Source: Parablautia intestinalis
Lineage (GTDB): Bacteria; Bacillota; Clostridia; Lachnospirales; Lachnospiraceae
Length of the DNA stretch: 64,000 nt
Assembly: GCA_003612395.1 (NCBI GenBank)
Contig: RAYQ01000001.1
Location: 310,001 to 374,000 of the forward strand
Direction: 5' to 3'
How positions within the stretch are numbered: the first letter of the stretch is position 1; the number at the start of each line of letters is the position of its first letter. The translations under genes were made by a program, and so were the position numbers. The notes below the pieces were generated by a model. That model did not search any database and was not told the origin of the DNA. It was given only the letters and a program-made list of their open reading frames with translations. Positions 46,951-54,613 of this stretch are shown piece after piece.

Positions 46951-47487
46951 CTAAATTCCCTTAATCACCCCACTTTCATATGCCGTAATGACTGCTACCC
47001 GCAGGTTTTCTGCTATGTTATTATGGCATTTTATTCTTCCCGGGCTTGTGCGCCTTATGTACTCTATATAATCGTCTTCCATAATTTCTGCTATTTTTCC
47101 CGCTGACTGTCGGCTGTATGTAATTGCTCTAATTTCATCAGCACCGCCCAACGCGTTTATCTCATAGACTGCATAATGACTGCTTCCGTATTCCCTCACT
47201 TTCCAGCTTGGTATACGCCCCTTAACTTCTAATGGTTGTATATTTTCTGCTACATTCCTGCACATTGTCCCTGCTAAATCAAAGTTCCTGCCCACTTCGC
47301 GCACAACTGATGCAAAAGCATTTATAATTACCTCTGATACCCTTGCTACCGCTGTAGCAAAGTCCACGTGGCTTACAGTCTTGATTTCTTTTTTTGCAAT
47401 CCTGCGTTGTCTGCGCTTATCCAACTGCAAAGGCGGGTTTAATCCATGCAATAATTTATACTTCTTTTTCCATTGTCTGTAATTCAT
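46951..47487 (-). CDS. uncharacterised phage protein
   Basis: 178 residues with a very basic N-terminus (QLDKRRQRRIAKKEIK), a helical middle and an alpha/beta C-terminal half (REYGSSHYAVYEINALGG). No family recognised. It is preceded by one copy of the TTAAACTTTA leader and followed by the recombinase region. A DNA-binding late regulator is possible from position and charge only. Confidence 0.6.
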   Translation of the reverse strand: MNYRQWKKKYKLLHGLNPPLQLDKRRQRRIAKKEIKTVSHVDFATAVARVSEVIINAFASVVREVGRNFDLAGTMCRNVAENIQPLEVKGRIPSWKVREYGSSHYAVYEINALGGADEIRAITYSRQSAGKIAEIMEDDYIEYIRRTSPGRIKCHNNIAENLRVAVITAYESGVIKGI

Positions 47488-47536
47488 TCTGTCTTGCCTT
47501 TCTCCCCCCTTCCATAAAGTTTAATCTTCCGGGAAC

Positions 47537-47823
47537 TCATTCCTTATGTCTAAAATTTATAATCCCATAATCATCTAACGCTTTTAAAACATCATAAGGA
47601 TATAAATTTTCATGACAGCACACAGACTTTCCATTTATAAATAACTCAGATTCAATATTATCACACGCCTCACAAAAATCTTTAATATTCATAACAATAT
47701 CTGCATCCGTCTTACGCAATTTCTCAAGAACAATATCGCATATCGCCCCATTATGATTACCATACTATCAACACCGATAATATCAGCATTTCCAAATTCA
47801 TCACGCTCTGTCAATCTTTTCAT
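47537..47823 (-). pseudogene. small phage gene with a probable frameshift
   Basis: From ATG 47823 (behind a GGAGGG-containing leader) the frame reads MKRLTERDEFGNADIIGVDS, a common start of small phage proteins, then runs into a stop after about 43 codons. Shifting frame near 47760 joins YGNHNGAICDIVLEKLRKTD and a 60-residue C-terminal part (DFCEACDNIESELF, LKALDDYGIINF) with no start of its own. A single-base deletion would restore a 95-residue protein. It could also be programmed, but no slippery motif was seen. Confidence 0.6.
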
Positions 47824-47844
47824 CTTCCTACCCTCCACTAAAGT

Positions 47845-48633
47845 TTAATCCAAATCAATATGTACTTTGGCGACTTCCGCTGCTACCCTGTAGACCATTG
47901 CGTATCTGCTGTCACCGTGGGTTTCCTGCACCTTTTCAATAAATTTGTCAAACTTACCTTGAAAACATCCGCACCTGACTGTAATTTCTTTATCTTTGTC
48001 TCTAAAAAATGTCGTAAAGCTATTCCGACTTCCTATAGGTCCGATCACAAGCAGATGGCTTGCACCGTAGACCTCGGCATTACCGTAGACCTCGGCATTA
48101 CCGTAGACCTTGGCATCACCGCAGACCTTGGCATCACCGCAGACCTTGGCATCACCGTAGACCTCGGCATCACCGTAGACCTCGGCATCACCGCAGACCT
48201 TGGCATCACCGTAGACCCAGGCATTACCGCAGACCTTGGCATCACCGCAGACCTTGGCATTACCGTAGACCTCGGCATTACCGTAGACCTCGGCATCACC
48301 GCAGACCTTGGCATTACCGCAGACCTTGGCATTACCGTAGACCTTGGCATCACCGTAGACCTCGGCATCACCGTAGACCTCAGCATCACCGCAGACCTCG
48401 GCATCACCGCAGACCTTGGCATCACCGTAGACCTTGGCATTACCGCAGACCTTGGCATTACCGTAGACCCAGGCATTATTTTCCTCTGAAAGATTTTCTT
48501 CTTTTTCTATCCATCCTCCTAATTCACCGTTCTTTACTATCCCAAAAGATACAGTTGCCCTTATTCTTCTGACCGTAATATCACCAAAAATACCTACTTT
48601 TTTTGACTCTCCTGTAAATTCATATTTTCTCAT
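47845..48633 (-). CDS. hexapeptide-repeat left-handed beta-helix protein
   Basis: 262 residues. A 53-residue N-terminal part (MRKYEFTGESKKVGIFGDIT, then LGGWIEKEENLSE) precedes 23 exact-phase hexapeptides A-(K/E/W)-V-(Y/C)-G-(D/N) at residues 54-191, then a 70-residue cap. Hexapeptides of this type stack as a left-handed beta helix, as in acyltransferases and polymer-forming proteins. Alternating Tyr and Cys at one position is unusual. Function unknown; similar proteins are scattered in phage and Clostridial genomes. Confidence 0.75.
   Translation of the reverse strand: MRKYEFTGESKKVGIFGDITVRRIRATVSFGIVKNGELGGWIEKEENLSEENNAWVYGNAKVCGNAKVYGDAKVCGDAEVCGDAEVYGDAEVYGDAKVYGNAKVCGNAKVCGDAEVYGNAEVYGNAKVCGDAKVCGNAWVYGDAKVCGDAEVYGDAEVYGDAKVCGDAKVCGDAKVYGNAEVYGNAEVYGASHLLVIGPIGSRNSFTTFFRDKDKEITVRCGCFQGKFDKFIEKVQETHGDSRYAMVYRVAAEVAKVHIDLD
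48061..48474 (-). repeat. 23 tandem 18-bp repeats coding hexapeptides
   Basis: Unit GGYAATGCCRAGGTCTRCG-like in six-codon phase, 414 bp, with variation almost confined to three codons. Because the period is a multiple of 3 and lacks stops, several frames on both strands are open across it. Confidence 0.85.
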
Positions 48634-48677
48634 TTTTCGGTTTTCCCTCCTATTTATTTCACTAAAGTTTAAAATGT

Positions 48678-49031
48678 CTATTTTTCTATATCTTTCATTA
48701 CTTTTTCATAGATCCGTTTAGATATAGCATACCTTTTTTCATATTCTTGCGTTCCCGGAATATGTGCAGGCCCTAAATACTTTACCGGATCTGCCTTAAT
48801 TCCATTCCAGTAATCAGACGATATCCCACTTTCTTTGGACGAGGTTTTAATGTCTGAATATTTCCCTTGCAAAGTCAGCTCTGCTACTATTCCTCCTTTT
48901 ATCAGATTTTTTACATCATTTTGATACTGAAAGAGTAAGAATGACTGAACCATACACGCCATCCTTAGTTCTTCATAAGAAACCTTTTTTCCATCCTTTA
49001 CATCTGCAATTATTTCACATGTTGATCTCAT
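48678..49031 (-). CDS. uncharacterised phage protein
   Basis: 117 residues, helical N-terminal half (VSYEELRMACMVQSFLLFQY) and a Tyr/Pro-rich middle (YWNGIKADPVKYLGPAHIPG). No family recognised. Preceded by a copy of the repeated leader with GGAGG, and part of the small-gene array. Confidence 0.65.
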   Translation of the reverse strand: MRSTCEIIADVKDGKKVSYEELRMACMVQSFLLFQYQNDVKNLIKGGIVAELTLQGKYSDIKTSSKESGISSDYWNGIKADPVKYLGPAHIPGTQEYEKRYAISKRIYEKVMKDIEK

Positions 49032-49055
49032 TCTTCACCTCCACTAAAGTTTAAT

Positions 49056-49376
49056 TCACTCGCCTTTCACTTCTTCCTGTAAAACCTTCACTATTTCAAC
49101 CTTATCTAGCGGAATGCAGAAGATTCCTTCCGGTTCCCATTCCTCCCAATGTTCTGCAAATTCTGTTAGCGTATCATACAGACATAACCCTGCTTTTGTC
49201 TCTGTGATAAACATAGTCTCCATCACTGCCGGATCATCTTCTTTCTTCCAGTAATTTAAATGCCAACTTTCGTAGTTATCATAATCCCATAGTGATAACA
49301 TCAAGTTATGCCCATCTATTGGCCATCCAGTACCACTTATCTTTCCTTCAATTACTTTTGGCTTATAACCTGACAT
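49056..49376 (-). CDS. uncharacterised phage protein
   Basis: 106 residues rich in Trp (at least six) and acidic residues: SLWDYDNYESWHLNYWKKED and EFAEHWEEWEPEGIFCIP. No family recognised. Preceded by the repeated leader with GGAGGTGG. Confidence 0.65.
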   Translation of the reverse strand: MSGYKPKVIEGKISGTGWPIDGHNLMLSLWDYDNYESWHLNYWKKEDDPAVMETMFITETKAGLCLYDTLTEFAEHWEEWEPEGIFCIPLDKVEIVKVLQEEVKGE

Positions 49377-49395
49377 ACTCCACCTCCACTAAAGC

Positions 49396-49638
49396 TTAAT
49401 TAATCTTTACCACAGCATTATTGATAATATCTTGCAACCTAAGTATTTCAGCTCTTATATACCTTGCCGTACCAGATGCAAGATTGCGAAGAGTATTATT
49501 TAAGTGTGCTGCTTCTTCTATCTTTTGGATATATTCTTTCGCATCCTCATTTCTCAGGCAATATTCCTGTATTTTAATCATATTGTCATATATATTTTCC
49601 AGCTCTTCGATTCTTTTTTTTACATCCTTTATGACCAT
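49396..49638 (-). CDS. uncharacterised helical phage protein
   Basis: 80 residues, almost entirely helical with coiled-coil character (VKKRIEELENIYDNMIKIQE). No family recognised. Its stop codon TAA is the start of the next leader repeat. Confidence 0.62.
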   Translation of the reverse strand: MVIKDVKKRIEELENIYDNMIKIQEYCLRNEDAKEYIQKIEEAAHLNNTLRNLASGTARYIRAEILRLQDIINNAVVKIN

Positions 49639-49715
49639 CTTTTACCCCCATTAAGGCTTAAATCCATTCCGGGAACTCTTTACTACCCTAAAGTTTAACT
49701 TCTTCCGGGAACTCC

Positions 49716-49943
49716 TTACTTACCTGAAAACTTTCTGTGCTTGTTCCACTTCTCCAGTTCTTCCTGCGCATGGCCCACATAATCAACGCAATTTTGGCAC
49801 ACTTCAAGTAATTCATCGGTCATTTTATCTATGTAACCATAGCAATAATATTGCGGGACTCCCTTTTTATACCACTCTATAGTTGTCTTACCCCTTGTCG
49901 GGACCTTCCCCTCTTTCTTTGCTCTACAAGCAGTCTTTGCCAT
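49716..49943 (-). CDS. uncharacterised small phage protein
   Basis: 75 residues with a basic N-terminus (MAKTACRAKKEGKVPTRGKT) and a VCQNCVDYVGHA segment that may bind metal. GGAGGTGG precedes the ATG. First gene of the repeat-linked array, next to the cytosine methylase. Confidence 0.65.
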   Translation of the reverse strand: MAKTACRAKKEGKVPTRGKTTIEWYKKGVPQYYCYGYIDKMTDELLEVCQNCVDYVGHAQEELEKWNKHRKFSGK

Positions 49944-49967
49944 TTCCCACCTCCGCTAAATCCCGAT

Positions 49968-51572
49968 TTAAGCAAATTTCAACTGCCCATTATCTCCCTC
50001 TGTTATCCTCATATTCGGCGCCCTGTCTGCCACACAAATTTCCGGAAGGTTTGCCCTCACAAGCGCTGCCGATATTGGAGGGCACACCGCATTACCGCAT
50101 CTTTTCACCTGTTCCGCCCTTGGGTAATGTTTTCCTGTATAATCATGGTCAATTATGTAATCTTCCGGGAAACCCTGGCATCCGTACAGTTCTCTGGGTT
50201 CCAGCATCCTCAGGCCTATGTCGGCTATCTGATAATCCACTCCCGCTATCGTCACAAGTCCAAACCGATCGTGTGTTGGTATGGTATCCAGCGGTTGTTT
50301 AATATCCTGACCGGTACCCTGCCCGTAATACTTGATTAAAAATGCCCTCACTTCCCCAAAATGCCCATCCCCCGCCGTAATGGTTGGCAGTGGCTGCTTT
50401 ATATTCTTCCCATCACAATGGTTGTTCATCTGGATGAGGGCAGCCGCATACAGGCTGTTGTGGTCCCGTGCCGTTACGGTGTGAAGCGGAGCCTCCAGAC
50501 TGCTGCCGTCTCCTTTATACCCACCGTCATAATATTTGTGCAGAAATGATGCTACCAGGCCGTACCGGTTAGAGCTGTCAACCGTCAAAATCGGCTCTGT
50601 GACCTGCATGTCTTTGCTCCGGTCTCCTGCAAATCCGGTCTGTCCAATCTGGACTATAAAAGGCTCGACTATCCCGAATCCGTGTTTTGATGTTACTGCC
50701 CTAAGCGGTTCATTCATGCTGCTGCAATAGTCATGGCTGCTGCCGCTGTGATTTACCTGAATAATAAAAGGCTCTGCATTATCCAGCACAAATTTTTTCA
50801 ATCCCCTCGCAATCCGTTCCATGGTTTTTGGCGCTAACGGCCTGACTGCACGTATCCCGTATTTTTCTTTGATTTCCTTTGCCGTATCAAAGATAGACGG
50901 GCAGGGAAGTGAAAAATCTATCTGCGTGCATGCGCCGGCGTATGGCTTCTTAATGCCCGCTTCCACTTCCGGGCTTCCTGCAGGCCCGTGTGTAGGTTCC
51001 GGCCATACAATAGATTTCCCGTCACACCTGGCGATTAAAAAGAATCTTTTCCTGATAGTAGGCGCTCCGTAATCCGCTGCCGAAATTTCCCTGCTTTCCA
51101 CCGTATAGCCCAAATTTTCCAATTGGACAATAAATTTTTTATATGTCACGCCCTGCTTTGCCTTAATCGGCCTGTGGCTCCGGTTCAGGGGCCCCCAGGT
51201 CTTAAATTCTTCCACGTTTTCCAGCATAATCACTCTTGGCCTGACCCTCCCCGCCCAGCGCAGCGCCACCCATGCAAGGCCGCGGATATTCTTATCCTTT
51301 GGCTTTCCGCCTTTTGCCTTGGAAAAGTGCTTGCAGTCCGGTGAGAACCAGGCCAGCGCAACCGGATGCCCTTTACAGGCTTCCACAGGATCTACATCCC
51401 AGACACTTTCGCAGTAATGCCGTGTGGACGGATGGTTCGTTTTATGCATGCGGACAGCTTCCGGATCGTGGTTGACCGCTATATCCACACTGCAGCCTGT
51501 GGCAAGCTCTATTCCCGTGCTTGCACCTCCGCCGCCTGCAAAATTATCAACTATAAGTTCACCATTTATCAT
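49968..51572 (-). CDS. DNA cytosine-C5 methyltransferase
   Basis: 534 residues. Motif I is DNFAGGGGASTGIELA at the N-terminus, the catalytic Cys motif IV is SPDCKHFSKA (Ser-Pro-Asp-Cys rather than Pro-Pro-Cys), and motif VI is MLENVEEF. The target recognition region lies between about 200 and 420. It would methylate cytosines in the phage DNA and so protect it from host restriction. Its start overlaps the adenine methylase gene by 14 nt. No partner restriction enzyme is nearby. Confidence 0.92.
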   Translation of the reverse strand: MINGELIVDNFAGGGGASTGIELATGCSVDIAVNHDPEAVRMHKTNHPSTRHYCESVWDVDPVEACKGHPVALAWFSPDCKHFSKAKGGKPKDKNIRGLAWVALRWAGRVRPRVIMLENVEEFKTWGPLNRSHRPIKAKQGVTYKKFIVQLENLGYTVESREISAADYGAPTIRKRFFLIARCDGKSIVWPEPTHGPAGSPEVEAGIKKPYAGACTQIDFSLPCPSIFDTAKEIKEKYGIRAVRPLAPKTMERIARGLKKFVLDNAEPFIIQVNHSGSSHDYCSSMNEPLRAVTSKHGFGIVEPFIVQIGQTGFAGDRSKDMQVTEPILTVDSSNRYGLVASFLHKYYDGGYKGDGSSLEAPLHTVTARDHNSLYAAALIQMNNHCDGKNIKQPLPTITAGDGHFGEVRAFLIKYYGQGTGQDIKQPLDTIPTHDRFGLVTIAGVDYQIADIGLRMLEPRELYGCQGFPEDYIIDHDYTGKHYPRAEQVKRCGNAVCPPISAALVRANLPEICVADRAPNMRITEGDNGQLKFA

Positions 51573-52410
51573 TGCATCCCCCTGTATTTAAAATAAAATC
51601 ATCAAGCGACATCTGCACACTGCTCTCATAATTCATCCACACAACTTCTACCCTTGGCTTTCCCTGCTCCGCGCAGCTCTTAAAAGACTTTTTATGCCAT
51701 CCGGACAGATAATTGTTGTACATATCCGACTCATAGCCGGAGATCATCACTTTAGCTTTAAGTTCCAGCGCCATCTTCAGCAGTTCTTCATGATCCGCAT
51801 CCGACATTTCGTATTTGTATTGCTTTCCTGTCCTGGTACCCAGCAGGTACGCAGGGTCAAGATACATAAACACATTTGGATAATCAAAGCGCTTTATTAC
51901 TTCCAGCGCCGGCCTGTTTTCTATCTGTACATGGCGCAGCCGTTCTGCTATTTCTAAGATCCACTCCGGGAGGCGGTACCAGTCCCAAAGGGCGTAAGCC
52001 TTCTCCCTTCCCACCACATCATTTTTCCAACCGACCATATAGCCGTTAGTCCTAAACCCGTGTCCCTGCCAGCATTTAACCAAAAAGCCTGCTGCCCGCT
52101 GAAATTTACTTGCATATATTTCCTCCGGCTCTCCCCTAAACTGGCTCTCGTACACTTCCCGGGAAAAAGGCGTTGTCATAACTAGTCTGGCCAGCCTTTG
52201 GGAATCCTGCTGTATACAGGAAAAGAGGTTGGTGACATCAGAATCCAGGTCATTGATTGTCTCTATGGCGGAGGGACGCTTGTTAAACAGGACGGCCCCG
52301 CTGCCAAAATAGGGCTCTAAGTAGCTGTGATGCTCCGGTATCAGCCTGACAAGCTCTTTTGCTATATTCCATTTGCTCCCCGGATATTTAAGTACTCTTT
52401 TTGCATCCAT
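51559..52410 (-). CDS. D12-class DNA adenine methyltransferase (Dam-like)
   Basis: 283 residues. KYPGSKWNIAKELVRLIP and LEPYFGSGAVLFNK form the AdoMet site; the catalytic motif is MYLDPAYLLG (DPAY in place of DPPY). It methylates adenine N6 in a short target. Starts at ATG 52410, 9 nt after the 46-aa gene. Together with the cytosine methylase it makes a two-enzyme protection set. Confidence 0.92.
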   Translation of the reverse strand: MDAKRVLKYPGSKWNIAKELVRLIPEHHSYLEPYFGSGAVLFNKRPSAIETINDLDSDVTNLFSCIQQDSQRLARLVMTTPFSREVYESQFRGEPEEIYASKFQRAAGFLVKCWQGHGFRTNGYMVGWKNDVVGREKAYALWDWYRLPEWILEIAERLRHVQIENRPALEVIKRFDYPNVFMYLDPAYLLGTRTGKQYKYEMSDADHEELLKMALELKAKVMISGYESDMYNNYLSGWHKKSFKSCAEQGKPRVEVVWMNYESSVQMSLDDFILNTGGCNDKW

Positions 52411-52419
52411 GGCTTACGC

Positions 52420-52560
52420 TCACACATCCGTATAATGCAGACATGCCCGTTTGATTTCCTCCTGATGCATGGCTTCATCTAGGGTTATTCCCTTTTCGCT
52501 CCGATATGTATCTACATAATCCCTAAAGGCTTTATTGTGCCTGTATTCGTTTTCTATCAT
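52420..52560 (-). CDS. small uncharacterised protein upstream of dam
   Basis: 46 residues beginning MIENEYRHNKAFRDYVDTYR, followed by SEKGITLDEAMHQEEI and a short tail. A clear GAAGGAGG ribosome site lies ahead of the ATG, and the stop is 9 nt before the dam start. It is highly charged and helical. Function unknown. Confidence 0.7.
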   Translation of the reverse strand: MIENEYRHNKAFRDYVDTYRSEKGITLDEAMHQEEIKRACLHYTDV

Positions 52561-52588
52561 AAATCCTATTTTCCTCCTTCTTCATTAA

Positions 52589-52606
52589 GCTAAATGGCAA
52601 TTTAGC
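52589..52606 (+). repeat. tail-tip recombination site C
   Basis: GCTAAATGGCAATTTAGC in plus orientation. It is the most symmetrical copy: AAGCTAAAT-GGCA-ATTTAGCTT has perfect 9-bp arms around a 4-bp centre. Identical to site A over 17 bases. Confidence 0.8.
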
Positions 52607-52880
52607 TTCCCAATTTACATTTAGACTAACATCAAAAAATCAAAACTTTTTGTCTGGTGCAAATCAAGTAATTTTATCTGTTCCAAATGTAGACGGATAC
52701 ACACCATTGTTTGCAATTTTTTCTAGTGCATGGGGACATCAATATGTTCCCTACGGTGGTTTATTTGTTCCCTTAAGTGCATCATCAAAAGAGTTTACTG
52801 TTTGGGTCGAAATGGATTCTGCAGTAAATAATGCGCCAATTGCCTATCAAATAATATATACGAAAAGTTTTCGGTACTAA
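52590..52880 (+). pseudogene. silent tail-fibre tip cassette C (headless)
   Basis: 96 codons open from CTA of site C, beginning LNGNLASQFTFRLTSKNQNF and ending AYQIIYTKSFRY. It enters the frame exactly as the fibre gene does at LNGK. No ribosome site or start serves it. It is 22 kb from the fibre gene, between the 46-aa gene and parB. Confidence 0.75.
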
Positions 52881-52894
52881 AAAAGGCAATCCAT

Positions 52895-53152
52895 TTATGG
52901 CATTTTATCCCACTTTTTGGTAGATGTATTATATTTAGCTATGCCTGATTCGGTCAAACCAACCATTGTGTACCAACCTGCTAAAACAATTGTATTTTTA
53001 TTGTTGTATGACAAAGAGTCAGAATAACCAATCGTCCCGCTAGATACATAACGGTTATTTGCACATGCATTAAACAATGACTCTAGAGTATATTTACTAC
53101 TTGTTATTGATCCAAGGTCATAACTAGCTAGTTTAGATAATTTGCCATTTAG
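52895..53152 (-). pseudogene. silent tail-fibre tip cassette D (headless, inverted)
   Basis: 85 codons on the minus strand from CTA of site D, beginning LNGKLSKLASYDLGSITSSK and ending YNTSTKKWDKMP. It converges on cassette C with a 14-nt gap, the same tail-to-tail layout as at the fibre locus. No start or ribosome site. Confidence 0.75.
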
Positions 53153-53153
53153 C
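53142..53153 (-). repeat. tail-tip recombination site D
   Basis: Core GCTAAATGGCAA on the minus strand, inverted to site C and 0.55 kb from it. The TAA inside the site is the stop codon of the parB gene, in a different frame from the cassette. Confidence 0.78.
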
Positions 53154-54132
53154 TGGTTGAGCCTACATCATCTAACCTATATTCCCTTTTTCTTCGTTTG
53201 CAATCTTCAAGTATATTTTCCAAAATATGTACTTCTTCATCACTCATGTATATATAATATTTTTCAAGCATTTTTAGCGCATGAAGGCGGCGCGCGTTCT
53301 CTTTTTCCTCCTTATTTGTGTCGGTATCTGACATTTGTTCTCTTTTCTGTTCGGTTATGCTTCGCTTTTCCTTTTCCTCCTTTTCTCTATTATTACTACC
53401 TGCTGCCACTGCCGCTTTTTTCGCATCCACCATATCGCGGATTTCCTGTGCTTTTATGTCTTTTCCTGCTGCCACCTGTTCTGCGATTTCCTTTTGCTTA
53501 CTTTCCGGCAACTGACTTGCTGCTGCCGCTGCTGTAACTCCAATGGTACCCTCTTTAAATTGCTCTTTGATTTCGGGCATTGCATTTTTATTAATACGGT
53601 TATAATCTCCTACAACTGCCGCCGAAGTCCCCATGATACGCGCTACATAATCCCTAACGCGTTCGCCGCGTTCTAAAATTAAAAGCTTTTCTTTTTGTGC
53701 TGCTTTTAATGCGTTTTTCCATTCTTCAGCTTCGATCATTTTGTCATAATCCGTATAGTGACGGTTAAAAGTATTTCCGATCAGTACATGCAGCCTGAAT
53801 TCTGTTTCTGTCATGTCCTTGTACCTGCATCCTACTGTCCGCAATTCTTCTTTTCCGTCCTGCACCAACATTTTAATAGCGGCGTACCTCCTATGACCGC
53901 TTGCAAGCCAGTATTCACCATTTATTCGGCCTAATATTAATGGCTCATGTAAACCGCCTGCCATTTCAATACCTGCTGCCAATTCCTCTATTTCATCCAT
54001 GCTGTATTTGTTCTGTCCGGTCACTACTATTTGTTCATAGTCCAACTGGATTTCTTTAAAATATTTATCTATTTCTTCGGTGGCTGCCCCTGCGGTTACT
54101 GCATTCATTATGGATTTAATATCAAACGCCAC
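53149..54132 (-). CDS. parB: ParB/Spo0J-like partition protein
   Basis: 327 residues. N-terminal ParB nuclease-like domain with LHEPLILGRINGEYWLASGH and RRYAAIKML (the GxRR-type CTP-binding box appears as ASGHRR), then a helix-turn-helix region (RDYVARIMGTSAAVVGDYN) and a charged coiled tail. It pairs with ParA encoded upstream. The last codons and stop lie in site D. Partition or a transcriptional role in the lytic cycle are both possible. Confidence 0.88.
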   Translation of the reverse strand: MAFDIKSIMNAVTAGAATEEIDKYFKEIQLDYEQIVVTGQNKYSMDEIEELAAGIEMAGGLHEPLILGRINGEYWLASGHRRYAAIKMLVQDGKEELRTVGCRYKDMTETEFRLHVLIGNTFNRHYTDYDKMIEAEEWKNALKAAQKEKLLILERGERVRDYVARIMGTSAAVVGDYNRINKNAMPEIKEQFKEGTIGVTAAAAASQLPESKQKEIAEQVAAGKDIKAQEIRDMVDAKKAAVAAGSNNREKEEKEKRSITEQKREQMSDTDTNKEEKENARRLHALKMLEKYYIYMSDEEVHILENILEDCKRRKREYRLDDVGSTS

Positions 54133-54613
54133 TTTCCTTTTCCTCTCTTTCGATTTTTTCTTGTAATGCCTTTATGCAGGCGTTATGTAGTTTTATATCA
54201 TATTGACTTATTTCATTTGTTTCAGCCCAGCTTTTATATTTTCCCAGCCGTTCTATTGCTTCAGCACTTGACATTTCCTCTTTTTCTACCTGTATTTCCT
54301 TTATTCTATTAATCTCCCTTTTCAACTTTTCATCTATAATCTTTCCTACCGCATATCCGCAATTCAGCATTTCTTTCATCTGCTCTAACATAATTTGCAC
54401 GTCTGCAATTTCCTCGCACAAATTATCATAGTTTTCCCCACTGCATTTATAGCAAGCACATTTAAAATTAATTTCATGCTTTCCGCACTTCAAATCTTTT
54501 CGCCAGAATTTATTGATTGCCTGTGTAAGTTCCGCCATTTCCTCAATACACTGGCGTGATTGTGTGTTATAGTCGTATTGCAATACAATTTCCTCTATTC
54601 TTTTATCAATCAT
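54122..54613 (-). CDS. MazG-like nucleotide pyrophosphohydrolase with Cys-rich insert
   Basis: 163 residues. Metal-binding helices EEMAELTQAINKFWRKDL and LCEEIADVQIMLEQM carry the ExxE and ExxD pattern of MazG-type NTP pyrophosphatases. Between them is an insert with four Cys (CGKHEINFKCACYKCSGE), which could bind zinc and is not part of the standard fold. It is placed between parA and parB with overlapping starts and stops. Phage MazG proteins are thought to lower alarmone or modified nucleotide pools. Confidence 0.8.
   Translation of the reverse strand: MIDKRIEEIVLQYDYNTQSRQCIEEMAELTQAINKFWRKDLKCGKHEINFKCACYKCSGENYDNLCEEIADVQIMLEQMKEMLNCGYAVGKIIDEKLKREINRIKEIQVEKEEMSSAEAIERLGKYKSWAETNEISQYDIKLHNACIKALQEKIEREEKESGV

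Larger units (their letters stand above)
47514..49711 (-). repeat. repeated intergenic leader linking small genes
   Basis: Seven copies of ATTAAACTTTAGTGGAGG-like sequence on the minus strand, near 47514-47536, 47834-47850, 48660-48673, 49039-49055, 49384-49400, 49648-49678 and 49687-49711. In several the TAA ends the upstream gene and GGAGG serves the next. Copies at 47514, 49648 and 49687 also carry an adjoining GAGTTCCCGGAA. It links five small unrelated genes, so it looks like a module boundary. Confidence 0.7.

Noticed and set aside
48061-48474. CRISPR array
   Set aside because: Repeats are contiguous 18-bp coding units without spacers and there are no cas genes.
47860-48572. Long plus-strand and extra minus-strand open frames across the repeat tract
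   Set aside because: They are by-products of an 18-bp repeat without stops; they lack ribosome sites and encode only monotonous repeats such as VDLGIT or RRPRHH.
52650-52880. Cassette C as an independent gene starting at ATG 52650
   Set aside because: No ribosome site precedes it and the open frame continues back exactly to recombination site C.
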